Shown one piece after another: positions 1 through 5,457 of a DNA stretch of 17,907 nucleotides. How positions within the stretch are numbered: position 1 is the stretch's first letter; every line of letters begins with the position of its first letter. The stretch covers positions 1 through 17,907 of the forward strand of contig JAYVOF010000020.1 in assembly GCA_043758105.1 (NCBI GenBank). The letters are read 5' to 3'. Origin of the DNA: JANPPS01 sp043758105 (GTDB lineage: Bacteria; Pseudomonadota; Alphaproteobacteria; Acetobacterales; Acetobacteraceae). Made by a program: the position numbers and the translations under genes. Below the pieces are notes generated by a model. It saw only the letters and a list, made by a program, of their open reading frames with translations, searched no databases and had not been told where the DNA came from.

Positions 1-1152
1 ATCGGGATCGTGGGCCGGTGGACGCCCCGCCCGGCACTGGCGTTGGTCCTGGTGCTGGCCGCGCTCACGCTGGTGTCGCTCAGTTCCCAGGTTTGGGCCG
101 GGCCGGTGAAGCTGCTCGATCTCGGGACCAAGCCGTGGGAGGATATTTTCGGGTCGTTCCGGTCGTCCGGCCGGGCGTTTTGGCCGGTCGGGTACGCCGT
201 CATGCTGGGCTGCGTCGCTGCCGCCGACCGGCTGCCGCGTGCGGTGGGATGGCCCCTGCTGCTCGCGGCGGCGGCGCTGCAACTGGTTGACATCCAGCCG
301 CTGGCAGTGCGGGGCCGGGGTGTTTGGAACGCGGGCAGCAGCATCGCCGCCCCCGCCGTGCCGCCGGGCACCACCCTGTTCACCGTCGCCCCCCATCCGG
401 GATGCGCCCCTGACCCGGCGACCAAGGCCCGTGGACCGCTGATGCTGCTGGACGCGGTGCGGCACGGTGCGATCATCGGCGATATCGGCCTCGGCCGCTC
501 ACCCCGCTGGTTCAGCTGTGAACGCATCCTGTCCGATGCGCTGGAGCTGCCGCTGATGGACCGTGAGGTGCGGGCGTTCTTTGGCCGGGTACCCCAAGCC
601 GCGTTGCGCCCGGCGTTATTGGGCCCGGGTGCGTCGTGCCGCGGCATGCAGGATGTGATCTTCTGTGGCCGGGGCGTGGCCGAGGCCGACGGCGCCCCGT
701 TGCCGCCGGGCCCGGCGCTCGTGCCGCACCCGCTTCCACTGACGGTCGAGGGTCTCGCCTTGGCGCCGTTGCTGGGGAGTGGGTGGGTGCTGGATGACGC
801 CGGGGTCGCGTGGTCGGAGGGACCGCAGAGCACGTTATTGCTAGCGGTGTCGCCGGGCGACGCGGTGACGGTCCATTTACGCCTCAGCGGGATCACGTTC
901 GCCGGCGGCGGATCACGCCCCGTGTCGGTCCTGCTCGGCCGGGCCGAGGCACGGGGGTTCGTGCTCCCAGACGGGACCGAAATGGACGTGGTGATCCCCG
1001 TGGGTGGGGTCGGCGGTGACGAGGGGCGAAGCGGCCTGGTCCGGCTAGCGCTCGATGTGTTCCGCCCGGTCGAACCCTCCCGCCGGGGCTTTGTCGCACC
1101 GGTAAAGCGCGCCGCGATCCGGCTGTATCGCGTGTCCGTCACCGCAGGATGA
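1..1152 (+). CDS. C-terminal part of a DUF6311-like integral membrane protein (5' end outside window)
   Basis: The frame is open from base 1, so the gene almost certainly starts upstream; the GTG at 10 is only the first possible internal start. What is visible is about 383 residues. Three hydrophobic stretches come first (around residues 8-27, 58-75 and 80-95 counted from the GTG). Between the first two lies the motif FRSSGRAFWPVGY (51-63), which I associate with the DUF6311 family of large bacterial membrane proteins, possibly involved in cell-surface glycan work. The remaining ~280 residues are a soluble, Gly/Pro/Val-rich domain, probably periplasmic. No catalytic residues can be named. The gene ends just before a strong hairpin and faces a small YdcH gene. 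The family call rests on one motif and general layout; the biochemical role is unknown. Base composition is very GC-rich, like purEK and unlike the flagellar end of the window. Confidence 0.6.
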   Translation: MGIVGRWTPRPALALVLVLAALTLVSLSSQVWAGPVKLLDLGTKPWEDIFGSFRSSGRAFWPVGYAVMLGCVAAADRLPRAVGWPLLLAAAALQLVDIQPLAVRGRGVWNAGSSIAAPAVPPGTTLFTVAPHPGCAPDPATKARGPLMLLDAVRHGAIIGDIGLGRSPRWFSCERILSDALELPLMDREVRAFFGRVPQAALRPALLGPGASCRGMQDVIFCGRGVAEADGAPLPPGPALVPHPLPLTVEGLALAPLLGSGWVLDDAGVAWSEGPQSTLLLAVSPGDAVTVHLRLSGITFAGGGSRPVSVLLGRAEARGFVLPDGTEMDVVIPVGGVGGDEGRSGLVRLALDVFRPVEPSRRGFVAPVKRAAIRLYRVSVTAG

Positions 1153-1157
1153 GCGGT

Positions 1158-1187
1158 GGCCCTTCCCGCCCTTGGCTGGGAAGGGCC
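1158..1187. terminator. bidirectional hairpin terminator between convergent genes
   Basis: A perfect 10-bp inverted repeat (GGCCCTTCCC at 1158-1167, GGGAAGGGCC at 1178-1187) encloses a 10-base loop. It lies exactly in the 41-base gap between two gene ends that face each other, where a shared terminator is expected. There is no clear T-run on either side, so intrinsic termination may be weak or Rho-assisted. Confidence 0.7.
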
Positions 1188-1193
1188 GGGTGC

Positions 1194-1364
1194 TCAGGTG
1201 CGGACGGTTATTTTCTCCATCTCTTCCTTCAATTTCAGCTTTTCCTGCTTCAATCGGGAGAGCGCGCTGTCATCAGGCCGGGGACGGTGGTCTTCCTCCG
1301 CGATGCGCATTTCCAACGATGCGTGACGGCCTTTGAGGCTCTCGAGACGGGACTGCAAGTTCAT
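1194..1364 (-). CDS. YdcH-like (DUF465) small coiled-coil protein
   Basis: A 56-residue protein, charged and alpha-helical throughout, with the DUF465/YdcH pattern: an N-terminal helix (LQSRLESLKGRHASLEMRI), a short polar turn, then a Lys/Leu/Glu-rich second helix (SRLKQEKLKLKEEMEKI). Function in this family is essentially unknown; members are about 55-80 residues long. The ATG at 1364 is chosen because AGGAGGGG sits a few bases upstream and the first conserved helix begins right there. A longer upstream extension of the same frame is open but has no comparable ribosome site and does not resemble the family. A good promoter (1416-1445) precedes it. A second YdcH-like gene reads away from it at 1506. 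The family call is fairly firm, the role is not. Confidence 0.85.
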   Translation of the reverse strand: MNLQSRLESLKGRHASLEMRIAEEDHRPRPDDSALSRLKQEKLKLKEEMEKITVRT

Positions 1365-1415
1365 GACCCCTCCTGTGCGTGGCCACTGGGCCGAGGACCG
1401 GCCCGCCACATGACA

Positions 1416-1445
1416 AATATAGTGCAGCGAGGGCGATTTTGCCAA
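1416..1445 (-). promoter_or_regulatory. sigma70-like promoter for the minus-strand YdcH gene
   Basis: On the minus strand, TTGGCA (-35, bases 1440-1445; 5 of 6 to TTGACA) and TATATT (-10, bases 1416-1421; 5 of 6 to TATAAT) are separated by 18 bases. Transcription would start near 1409, giving a leader of about 45 bases before the strong ribosome site of the small YdcH gene. Found by eye. Confidence 0.55.
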
Positions 1446-1505
1446 AGCTATCGCGACCGCCACACGACACGTTTCCTCGCGTGCGCCGCCATGATAGATA
1501 GGATC

Positions 1506-1706
1506 ATGCTTACCGACCGCGATTCCCTGCTGCGCCAGCTCCACGAACTGCGCAGCGAGCATCGTGACTTGGATACCGTGATCGCCCGGTTGTCGGAGGC
1601 GGGGTCCGATCAGCTGCATTTGCAGCGGCTGAAGAAACGCAAGCTCTTGCTGAAGGACGAAGTGTCCTGGCTGGAAAGCCGCCTGATCCCGGATAGCATT
1701 GCGTGA
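1506..1706 (+). CDS. YdcH-like (DUF465) small coiled-coil protein, first gene of the purEK operon
   Basis: A 66-residue helical protein of the YdcH/DUF465 type: a first helix (LLRQLHELRSEHRDLDTVI), a turn with SEAGSDQ, then a basic second helix (QRLKKRKLLLKDEVSWLESRL). The ATG at 1506 is preferred over one at 1491 because TAGGAT lies just before it and the family usually starts a few residues before the first helix. Its TGA overlaps the GTG start of purE by four bases (1703-1706), so translation of the two is probably coupled. This is a paralogue-like neighbour of the YdcH gene at 1194-1364, which is transcribed in the opposite direction. Function unknown; the fixed position in front of purE suggests a housekeeping setting rather than a link to purines. 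Confidence 0.83.
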   Translation: MLTDRDSLLRQLHELRSEHRDLDTVIARLSEAGSDQLHLQRLKKRKLLLKDEVSWLESRLIPDSIA

Positions 1707-2215
1707 GTGAGGTCGTCGTCGGGCTGATCATGGGTAGCCAATCCGATTGGCCGACCATGGGCCACGCGGCGGAGGCGCTGGATCGGCTCGGGGTGGGCTA
1801 CGAAACGCGCATCGTCTCTGCGCATCGCACGCCGGACCGGCTGCAAGACTATGCGAAGACGGCGCGGGCGCGCGGCTTGCGGGTGATTATCGCCGGCGCA
1901 GGCGGGGCGGCGCATCTGCCGGGCATGTGCGCGGCGTGGACGCCGCTACCAGTTTTGGGCGTGCCGGTCGAAAGTTTGGCGCTGAAGGGCATGGATTCGC
2001 TACTGTCGATCGTGCAGATGCCGGCCGGGATTCCGGTGGCGACCCTGGCGATCGGCGGACCCGGTGCCCGTAACGCCGGATTGCTGGCGGCCGCGATCCT
2101 CGCGCTGAACGACCCGGCGCTCGCGGCCAGGCTGGACGCGTATCGCGCCGAACAGAGCGGCAACGTCGCCGATTCGCCGGATCAGCCCTCGCCCGTTGGG
2201 TTCCTGAAGGCTTGA
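1703..2215 (+). CDS. purE: N5-carboxyaminoimidazole ribonucleotide mutase PurE
   Basis: This enzyme moves the carboxyl group of N5-CAIR to carbon 4 of the imidazole to give CAIR, a middle step of IMP synthesis in the cytoplasm. The class I PurE signatures are all present in 170 residues: GSQSDWPTM (11-19), SAHRTP (39-44) with the catalytic His, GAGGAAHLPG (65-74), and QMPAG (105-109). Length is normal for the family (about 160-175). It starts at a GTG that overlaps the stop of the YdcH gene, and its own TGA overlaps the TTG start of purK by four bases. The tight packing implies one transcript and coupled translation, fitting the need for PurE to receive the unstable product of PurK. Confidence 0.97.
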   Translation: MSEVVVGLIMGSQSDWPTMGHAAEALDRLGVGYETRIVSAHRTPDRLQDYAKTARARGLRVIIAGAGGAAHLPGMCAAWTPLPVLGVPVESLALKGMDSLLSIVQMPAGIPVATLAIGGPGARNAGLLAAAILALNDPALAARLDAYRAEQSGNVADSPDQPSPVGFLKA

Positions 2216-3339
2216 CCGGCGCATTACCGCCGAACGCCACCATCGGCATCGTCGGTGGCGGGCAGCTAGGGCGCATGTCGGCCATGGCGGCGGCACGGCT
2301 GGGTTATCGCTGCCATATTTTATCGCCCGAGCCGGACAACCCGGCGGCACAGGTATCGGCCGCGCATACGCTGGGTGACTACGAGGATCCGGATGCTTTG
2401 CGCGCGTTTGCCCGGGCGGTCGATGTGATCACGTTCGAGTTCGAGAATGTGAGCGCGGCGGGGCTGGACCTGTTGGCGTCCCTACGACCGGTGCGGCCCT
2501 CCCCCGCCGTATTGCGGGTGAGTCAGGACCGCGTGCTGGAGAAATCGTTCCTGGCCGGGGCGGGCGTGCCGACCGCCCCATGGTGCGAGATCACGAGCCG
2601 GGAGGCGCTGGATGTGGCACCGATCCCGCTACCAGCCGTGCTGAAAACCACGCGGCTCGGCTATGACGGCAAGGGTCAGGCCGTGCTGCGTGTGAGGTCC
2701 GATCGGGGGCCGGCATGGGAGGCGCTGTCGCCTAAGCCGCTCGTGCTAGAGGGTTTTGTCGATTATGCGTGCGAAGTGAGCGTCATCGTCGCGCGCGGGC
2801 TGGATGGCGCGGGAACGGTGTTCGACGTGGTGGAAAACCGGCACCGGGATGGAATTTTGGACATGACGCTGGCACCAGCGCGGGTGTCGGCGGCCACTGC
2901 GGCCGAGGCGGCGCGGATTGCGTGGCAGGTGGCGGAGGCGCTGGAGCTGGTCGGGCTGCTCGCGGTTGAGATGTTCGTGGACCGGGCTGGGCGTGTGCTG
3001 GTGAACGAGATCGCCCCGCGTCCGCATAATTCAGGCCATTGGACGATCGATGCCTGCCCGGCCAGTCAGTTCGAGATGCATATCCGGGCGATCGCCGGGC
3101 TGCCGTTACCGGTGGCAGGACGGCATTCGGATGCGGTGATGAAGAATTTGGTCGGGCCGGAGGAGACGGCGCTCTGGCCGCGGATCGTCGCCACACCACG
3201 GCTCATTCCGCATTTGTATGGCAAGGCGGAGGCGCGCGCCGGGCGGAAGATGGGGCACGTTACGCAGTTGTTTCCGTTGGGCGGATTGCCGGATGACGCA
3301 GCGATCCGCTTGGCGTTGGACTGGATACGGCCCGACTGA
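2212..3339 (+). CDS. purK: N5-carboxyaminoimidazole ribonucleotide synthase PurK
   Basis: An ATP-grasp enzyme that makes N5-CAIR from AIR, bicarbonate and ATP, the substrate of the PurE mutase encoded just upstream. Visible features in 375 residues: the N-terminal GGGQLGRM loop (15-22), FEFENV (75-80), the ATP-grasp segment KTTRLGYDGKGQ (145-156), and the metal/ATP site NEIAPRPHNSGHW (265-277). Length fits the family (350-390). The start is TTG at 2212, inside the purE stop codon, an uncommon start that is supported by the overlap and by the conserved region beginning within 10 residues. Its 3' end overlaps the opposing deoxyribosyltransferase-like frame by 80 bases. Confidence 0.96.
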   Translation: MTGALPPNATIGIVGGGQLGRMSAMAAARLGYRCHILSPEPDNPAAQVSAAHTLGDYEDPDALRAFARAVDVITFEFENVSAAGLDLLASLRPVRPSPAVLRVSQDRVLEKSFLAGAGVPTAPWCEITSREALDVAPIPLPAVLKTTRLGYDGKGQAVLRVRSDRGPAWEALSPKPLVLEGFVDYACEVSVIVARGLDGAGTVFDVVENRHRDGILDMTLAPARVSAATAAEAARIAWQVAEALELVGLLAVEMFVDRAGRVLVNEIAPRPHNSGHWTIDACPASQFEMHIRAIAGLPLPVAGRHSDAVMKNLVGPEETALWPRIVATPRLIPHLYGKAEARAGRKMGHVTQLFPLGGLPDDAAIRLALDWIRPD

Positions 3340-3910
3340 CGGTACCCAGATTTAACGCTGCGGCCTGCACGCAGGCGGTGAAGGCGGCCAAATCCGGCCA
3401 GCCCTCGGCGGCCTGAAGAATAAGGACACCAGCCTCCCGGATGGCGCAGTCGATCATGAGGTTCTCTGAGAGGCCGAAATCTTCGATCTCGAAACCCTGT
3501 GCGTCCGTGCGCCCGGTGCCCCCCGCGACGGCACGGCTGCGGTCCGCCAGGAGGGCCGTGACGGTGCTGTAACCGAAGACCTTGAGGCCGAGGCCCCGCG
3601 CGAAGCCGATTTCATAGATCGTCCCTGCATCCGCACTGGCACCACGGAACGGCGTGAGATTGGCGATCACGGCGGTGCAGGCGCGGATATGCGCCTCGTT
3701 CCGCCTGGCGATCCGGTCCGCCTCGGGCAGGTTTGCCCAGGCTGGTGGCTCGGGCGTGGGGTCGAACGGAGTGACGGGATCGAGGCCATGCGCCACGCAG
3801 ATCGCGGCTTTTCGGGCGGCCCAGGCGATCGGATCGGGGAAGAATACGTCCGGTCCGGCCAGATAGACCCTCACGCGCGAAGCTGCCGGGTTGCCGGGGC
3901 CATGGTGCAA
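3260..3910 (-). CDS. nucleoside 2-deoxyribosyltransferase-like protein
   Basis: The protein (216 residues as drawn) has the hallmarks of the nucleoside 2-deoxyribosyltransferase family, which swaps bases on deoxyribonucleosides or hydrolyses deoxynucleotides in purine and pyrimidine salvage. YLAGPDVFF (16-24) opens the Rossmann-like fold, NLTPFRGASADAGTIYEIG (84-102) contains the usual Asp and the likely nucleophile Glu100. The start is uncertain: TTG at 3910 is the longest; GTG at 3874 would begin right at RVYLAGP and fits the family better, but neither has a clear ribosome site. The last ~30 residues (from about LGTVSRAV) are low in family character and read through 80 bases antisense to the end of purK, so the stop may be a late fortuitous one. 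Substrate cannot be read from sequence. Confidence 0.85.
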   Translation of the reverse strand: MHHGPGNPAASRVRVYLAGPDVFFPDPIAWAARKAAICVAHGLDPVTPFDPTPEPPAWANLPEADRIARRNEAHIRACTAVIANLTPFRGASADAGTIYEIGFARGLGLKVFGYSTVTALLADRSRAVAGGTGRTDAQGFEIEDFGLSENLMIDCAIREAGVLILQAAEGWPDLAAFTACVQAAALNLGTVSRAVSSPTPSGSLRHPAIRPTETTA

Positions 3911-3957
3911 TGCAATCGTCCGGTCGCCGTCCGTAGCGACCTAGTCACGAGGAATGC

Positions 3958-4323
3958 ATGCCGAAAATCAAGGTGAGGACGCCCGTCGTGGAGCTCGACG
4001 GGGATGAGATGACTCGGGTCATGTAGGGCTTCATCGATGAAAGACTGATCCTCCCCTACCTCGACATCGACCTCAAGTATTATGATCTTGGGATCGAATG
4101 CCGGGACAAGACGGACGACAACATGACGGTGGACGCGTCATGCGCCATCGGAAACCACGGCGTCGGCGTGACATGCGGGTCCATCACACCGGACGCACAG
4201 CGGGTGACGGAGTTCGACCTGAAGCAGATGTGGCGGAGCCCGCATGGGACGATTCGCAATATTCTGGACGGCACCATCTTCCGCGAACCGATTTTCGGTA
4301 CTATCAGCGGCATGAACCAATGA
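3958..4323 (+). pseudogene. icd: broken NADP-dependent isocitrate dehydrogenase (5' fragment with in-frame stop)
   Basis: From the ATG at 3958 (GAGGA ribosome site still present) the frame reads like the start of the ~405-residue NADP isocitrate dehydrogenase: TPVVELDGDEMTRVM, then a TAG at 4024-4026 where the family has Trp (a TGG to TAG change), then GFIDERLILPYLDIDLKYYDLGIE. Further on come the ITPD segment and GTIRNILDGTIFREPI. Similarity stops there; after a few unrelated residues a TGA closes the frame at 4321-4323. About 120 of 405 codons remain, so the C-terminal two thirds, including most metal and NADP ligands, are missing. Several conserved positions in the kept part are also changed (C, H and S substitutions around residues 64-75). 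It cannot encode a working enzyme; a complete icd is expected elsewhere in the genome. Confidence 0.9.
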
Positions 4324-4684
4324 CCCGTCATTGCTAGCCCCGCTTGAGGCGCGGCACTCCAGGGGCGGAGGCGCGCGCGAAGGCGGTCGGAAGGATCACG
4401 GTTTTCACGCCGATGATCGGCCGGGCTATCGCAAGGCGGCGGCCGAGGACGGATGGCTGCGAATGCCCGCCTGGTTCAAGCGTTTCGATGTATAGAACAG
4501 ACCGGACTCGGAACGTGTATTGATTTGTTTCATTATGATTTAGCTTCGAACAGGCAGGAGGGAGAAGGGTTGGTGGTGGAAAAGATCGTAGGTCAGCCTT
4601 GCCCACCGATGCTTCTTGCGAAATTCGATTGTTCGATTAATACAGATGAAACTAATGTACTCGAGAGTTCCATCTCGACCTCCG

Positions 4685-4713
4685 GTTGATGACGCTTTTC
4701 GACAGTTTCATAC
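4685..4713 (+). promoter_or_regulatory. possible promoter of the acyltransferase gene
   Basis: TTGATG (4685-4690) and CATACT (4708-4713) are 17 bases apart, each matching 4 of 6 consensus positions. Start of transcription would be near 4720, just before the inverted repeat at 4728-4742 and about 70 bases before the ATG. Weak, by-eye match. Confidence 0.3.
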
Positions 4714-4727
4714 TTGCAAAGCCCCTC

Positions 4728-4742
4728 GTGATATGGGATCAC
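4728..4742. promoter_or_regulatory. inverted repeat GTGAT-N5-ATCAC, possible operator
   Basis: A perfect 5-bp inverted repeat with a 5-base spacer (GTGATatgggATCAC) lies 46 bases before the start codon of the acyltransferase gene and just downstream of the possible promoter. Dyad symmetry of this size suits a dimeric regulator. It is flanked by CCTCG and CGAGG, which widen the symmetry imperfectly. No regulator gene is in the window, and a 15-base dyad can occur by chance. Confidence 0.3.
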
Positions 4743-4778
4743 AAACCCGCGAGGATGAGTTCATAGGCTCGTTCAAAT

Positions 4779-4784
4779 GGAGGG
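4779..4784 (+). promoter_or_regulatory. ribosome binding site that fixes the acyltransferase start
   Basis: GGAGGG ends four bases before the ATG at 4789 and overlaps the alternative in-frame ATG at 4777, so initiation at 4777 would lack a site while 4789 has a near-ideal one. Confidence 0.75.
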
Positions 4785-4788
4785 ATTC

Positions 4789-5457
4789 ATGGGCGAACGT
4801 TGCGTGACGACTTCGGTAAATGCGGCCCGCAACGAGTTCAGCGTTGAGGTCGCGCGGAACGCGACCTTGGTTGCCGAAGCTTTTCGTCTGCGTCATCAGG
4901 TTTACTGTATCGAGAACACCTACGAAGCAGGGCGGAACGGCCTCGAACAAGACGAGTTCGACTCCAATGCCCGCCATATTGTGCTCCGGCGCCGTTCGAC
5001 CGCCGAGGTTGTGGGCACGGTGCGGGTCGTGCTCCCTGGTCGGACGCTTCCCATTCACGGCGTGTGCACCCCAGCGTCGCTTCATTCCTTGCCCTGGCAC
5101 AAAACAGGGGAAATATCTCGTTTTTCACTCTCTAAGGCGCGGCGTGTGGGGTCTGGCGAGGCCGGAGGCATGATGCGTCTGGGCCTGATGCAGGGCATTC
5201 TCCGCGTCAGCCAGGAGGCCGGGCTAACGCATTGGTGCGCGGTGATGGAGCGTAGCCTGCTTCGCCTTCTACAGACGACGGCGATTTATTTTCAGCCGAT
5301 TGGACCGCTGGTCGAATTCCACGGCCCGCGCCAGCCCGCCATCGGCCGCATCGACACCATTTTAGATCGCATGCGTCGTGAGGCCGGACCGATTTTTGAC
5401 TACGTCACGGAGGATGGGACGCTTTGGCCGGTTCGGGTGCACCGTCTGGCGGCGTAA
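4789..5457 (+). CDS. PEP-CTERM/exosortase-associated acyltransferase (LuxI/FeeM-like GNAT fold)
   Basis: A 222-residue protein of the acyltransferase family associated with PEP-CTERM/exosortase systems, related to LuxI autoinducer synthases and FeeM N-acyl amino acid synthases. Visible signatures: RLRHQVY (33-39) in the N-terminal helix, EQDEFDSNARHIVLR (53-67) matching the Asp-x-Asp region followed by a beta strand, VVGTVRVVLP (74-83), and EISRFSLSK (108-116), the E-x-SRF core of this superfamily. Family members join an acyl chain from acyl-ACP or acyl-CoA to an amino donor; substrate here is unknown. Its stop lies 53 bases inside the opposing E1-nitroreductase gene, so the two 3' ends overlap antisense. 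A PEP-CTERM target protein lies 2.8 kb away; no exosortase is in the window. An ordinary homoserine lactone synthase is less likely given the C-terminal half (FHGPRQPAIGRID, 177-189). Confidence 0.85.
   Translation: MGERCVTTSVNAARNEFSVEVARNATLVAEAFRLRHQVYCIENTYEAGRNGLEQDEFDSNARHIVLRRRSTAEVVGTVRVVLPGRTLPIHGVCTPASLHSLPWHKTGEISRFSLSKARRVGSGEAGGMMRLGLMQGILRVSQEAGLTHWCAVMERSLLRLLQTTAIYFQPIGPLVEFHGPRQPAIGRIDTILDRMRREAGPIFDYVTEDGTLWPVRVHRLAA

Larger units (their letters stand above)
4324..4788. other. 465-base stretch without a convincing gene
   Basis: No recognisable protein is encoded here. One frame (TTG at 4331 to TAG at 4493-4495, 54 codons) ends in DGWLRMPAWFKRF and has protein-like composition, so it may be the tail of another broken gene, but I cannot name a family. 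Base composition drops from GC-rich to AT-richer after about 4490. A short direct repeat, TTCGATT at 4624-4630 and 4632-4638, and the inverted repeat at 4728-4742 are the only structures seen. The last 110 bases presumably carry the promoter of the acyltransferase gene. Confidence 0.5.

Noticed and set aside
4331..4495. 54-codon frame ending DGWLRMPAWFKRF
   Set aside because: Protein-like tail but no recognised family, weak start, and no neighbour support; kept only as a note in the gap entry.
4728..4742. The dyad as a lux box
   Set aside because: Classic lux boxes are about 20 bases and lie upstream of the promoter; this one is 15 bases with no LuxR gene near it. Kept only as a generic operator candidate.
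4777..4788. ATG at 4777 as start of the acyltransferase
   Set aside because: It overlaps the GGAGGG ribosome site that serves the ATG at 4789 and has none of its own.
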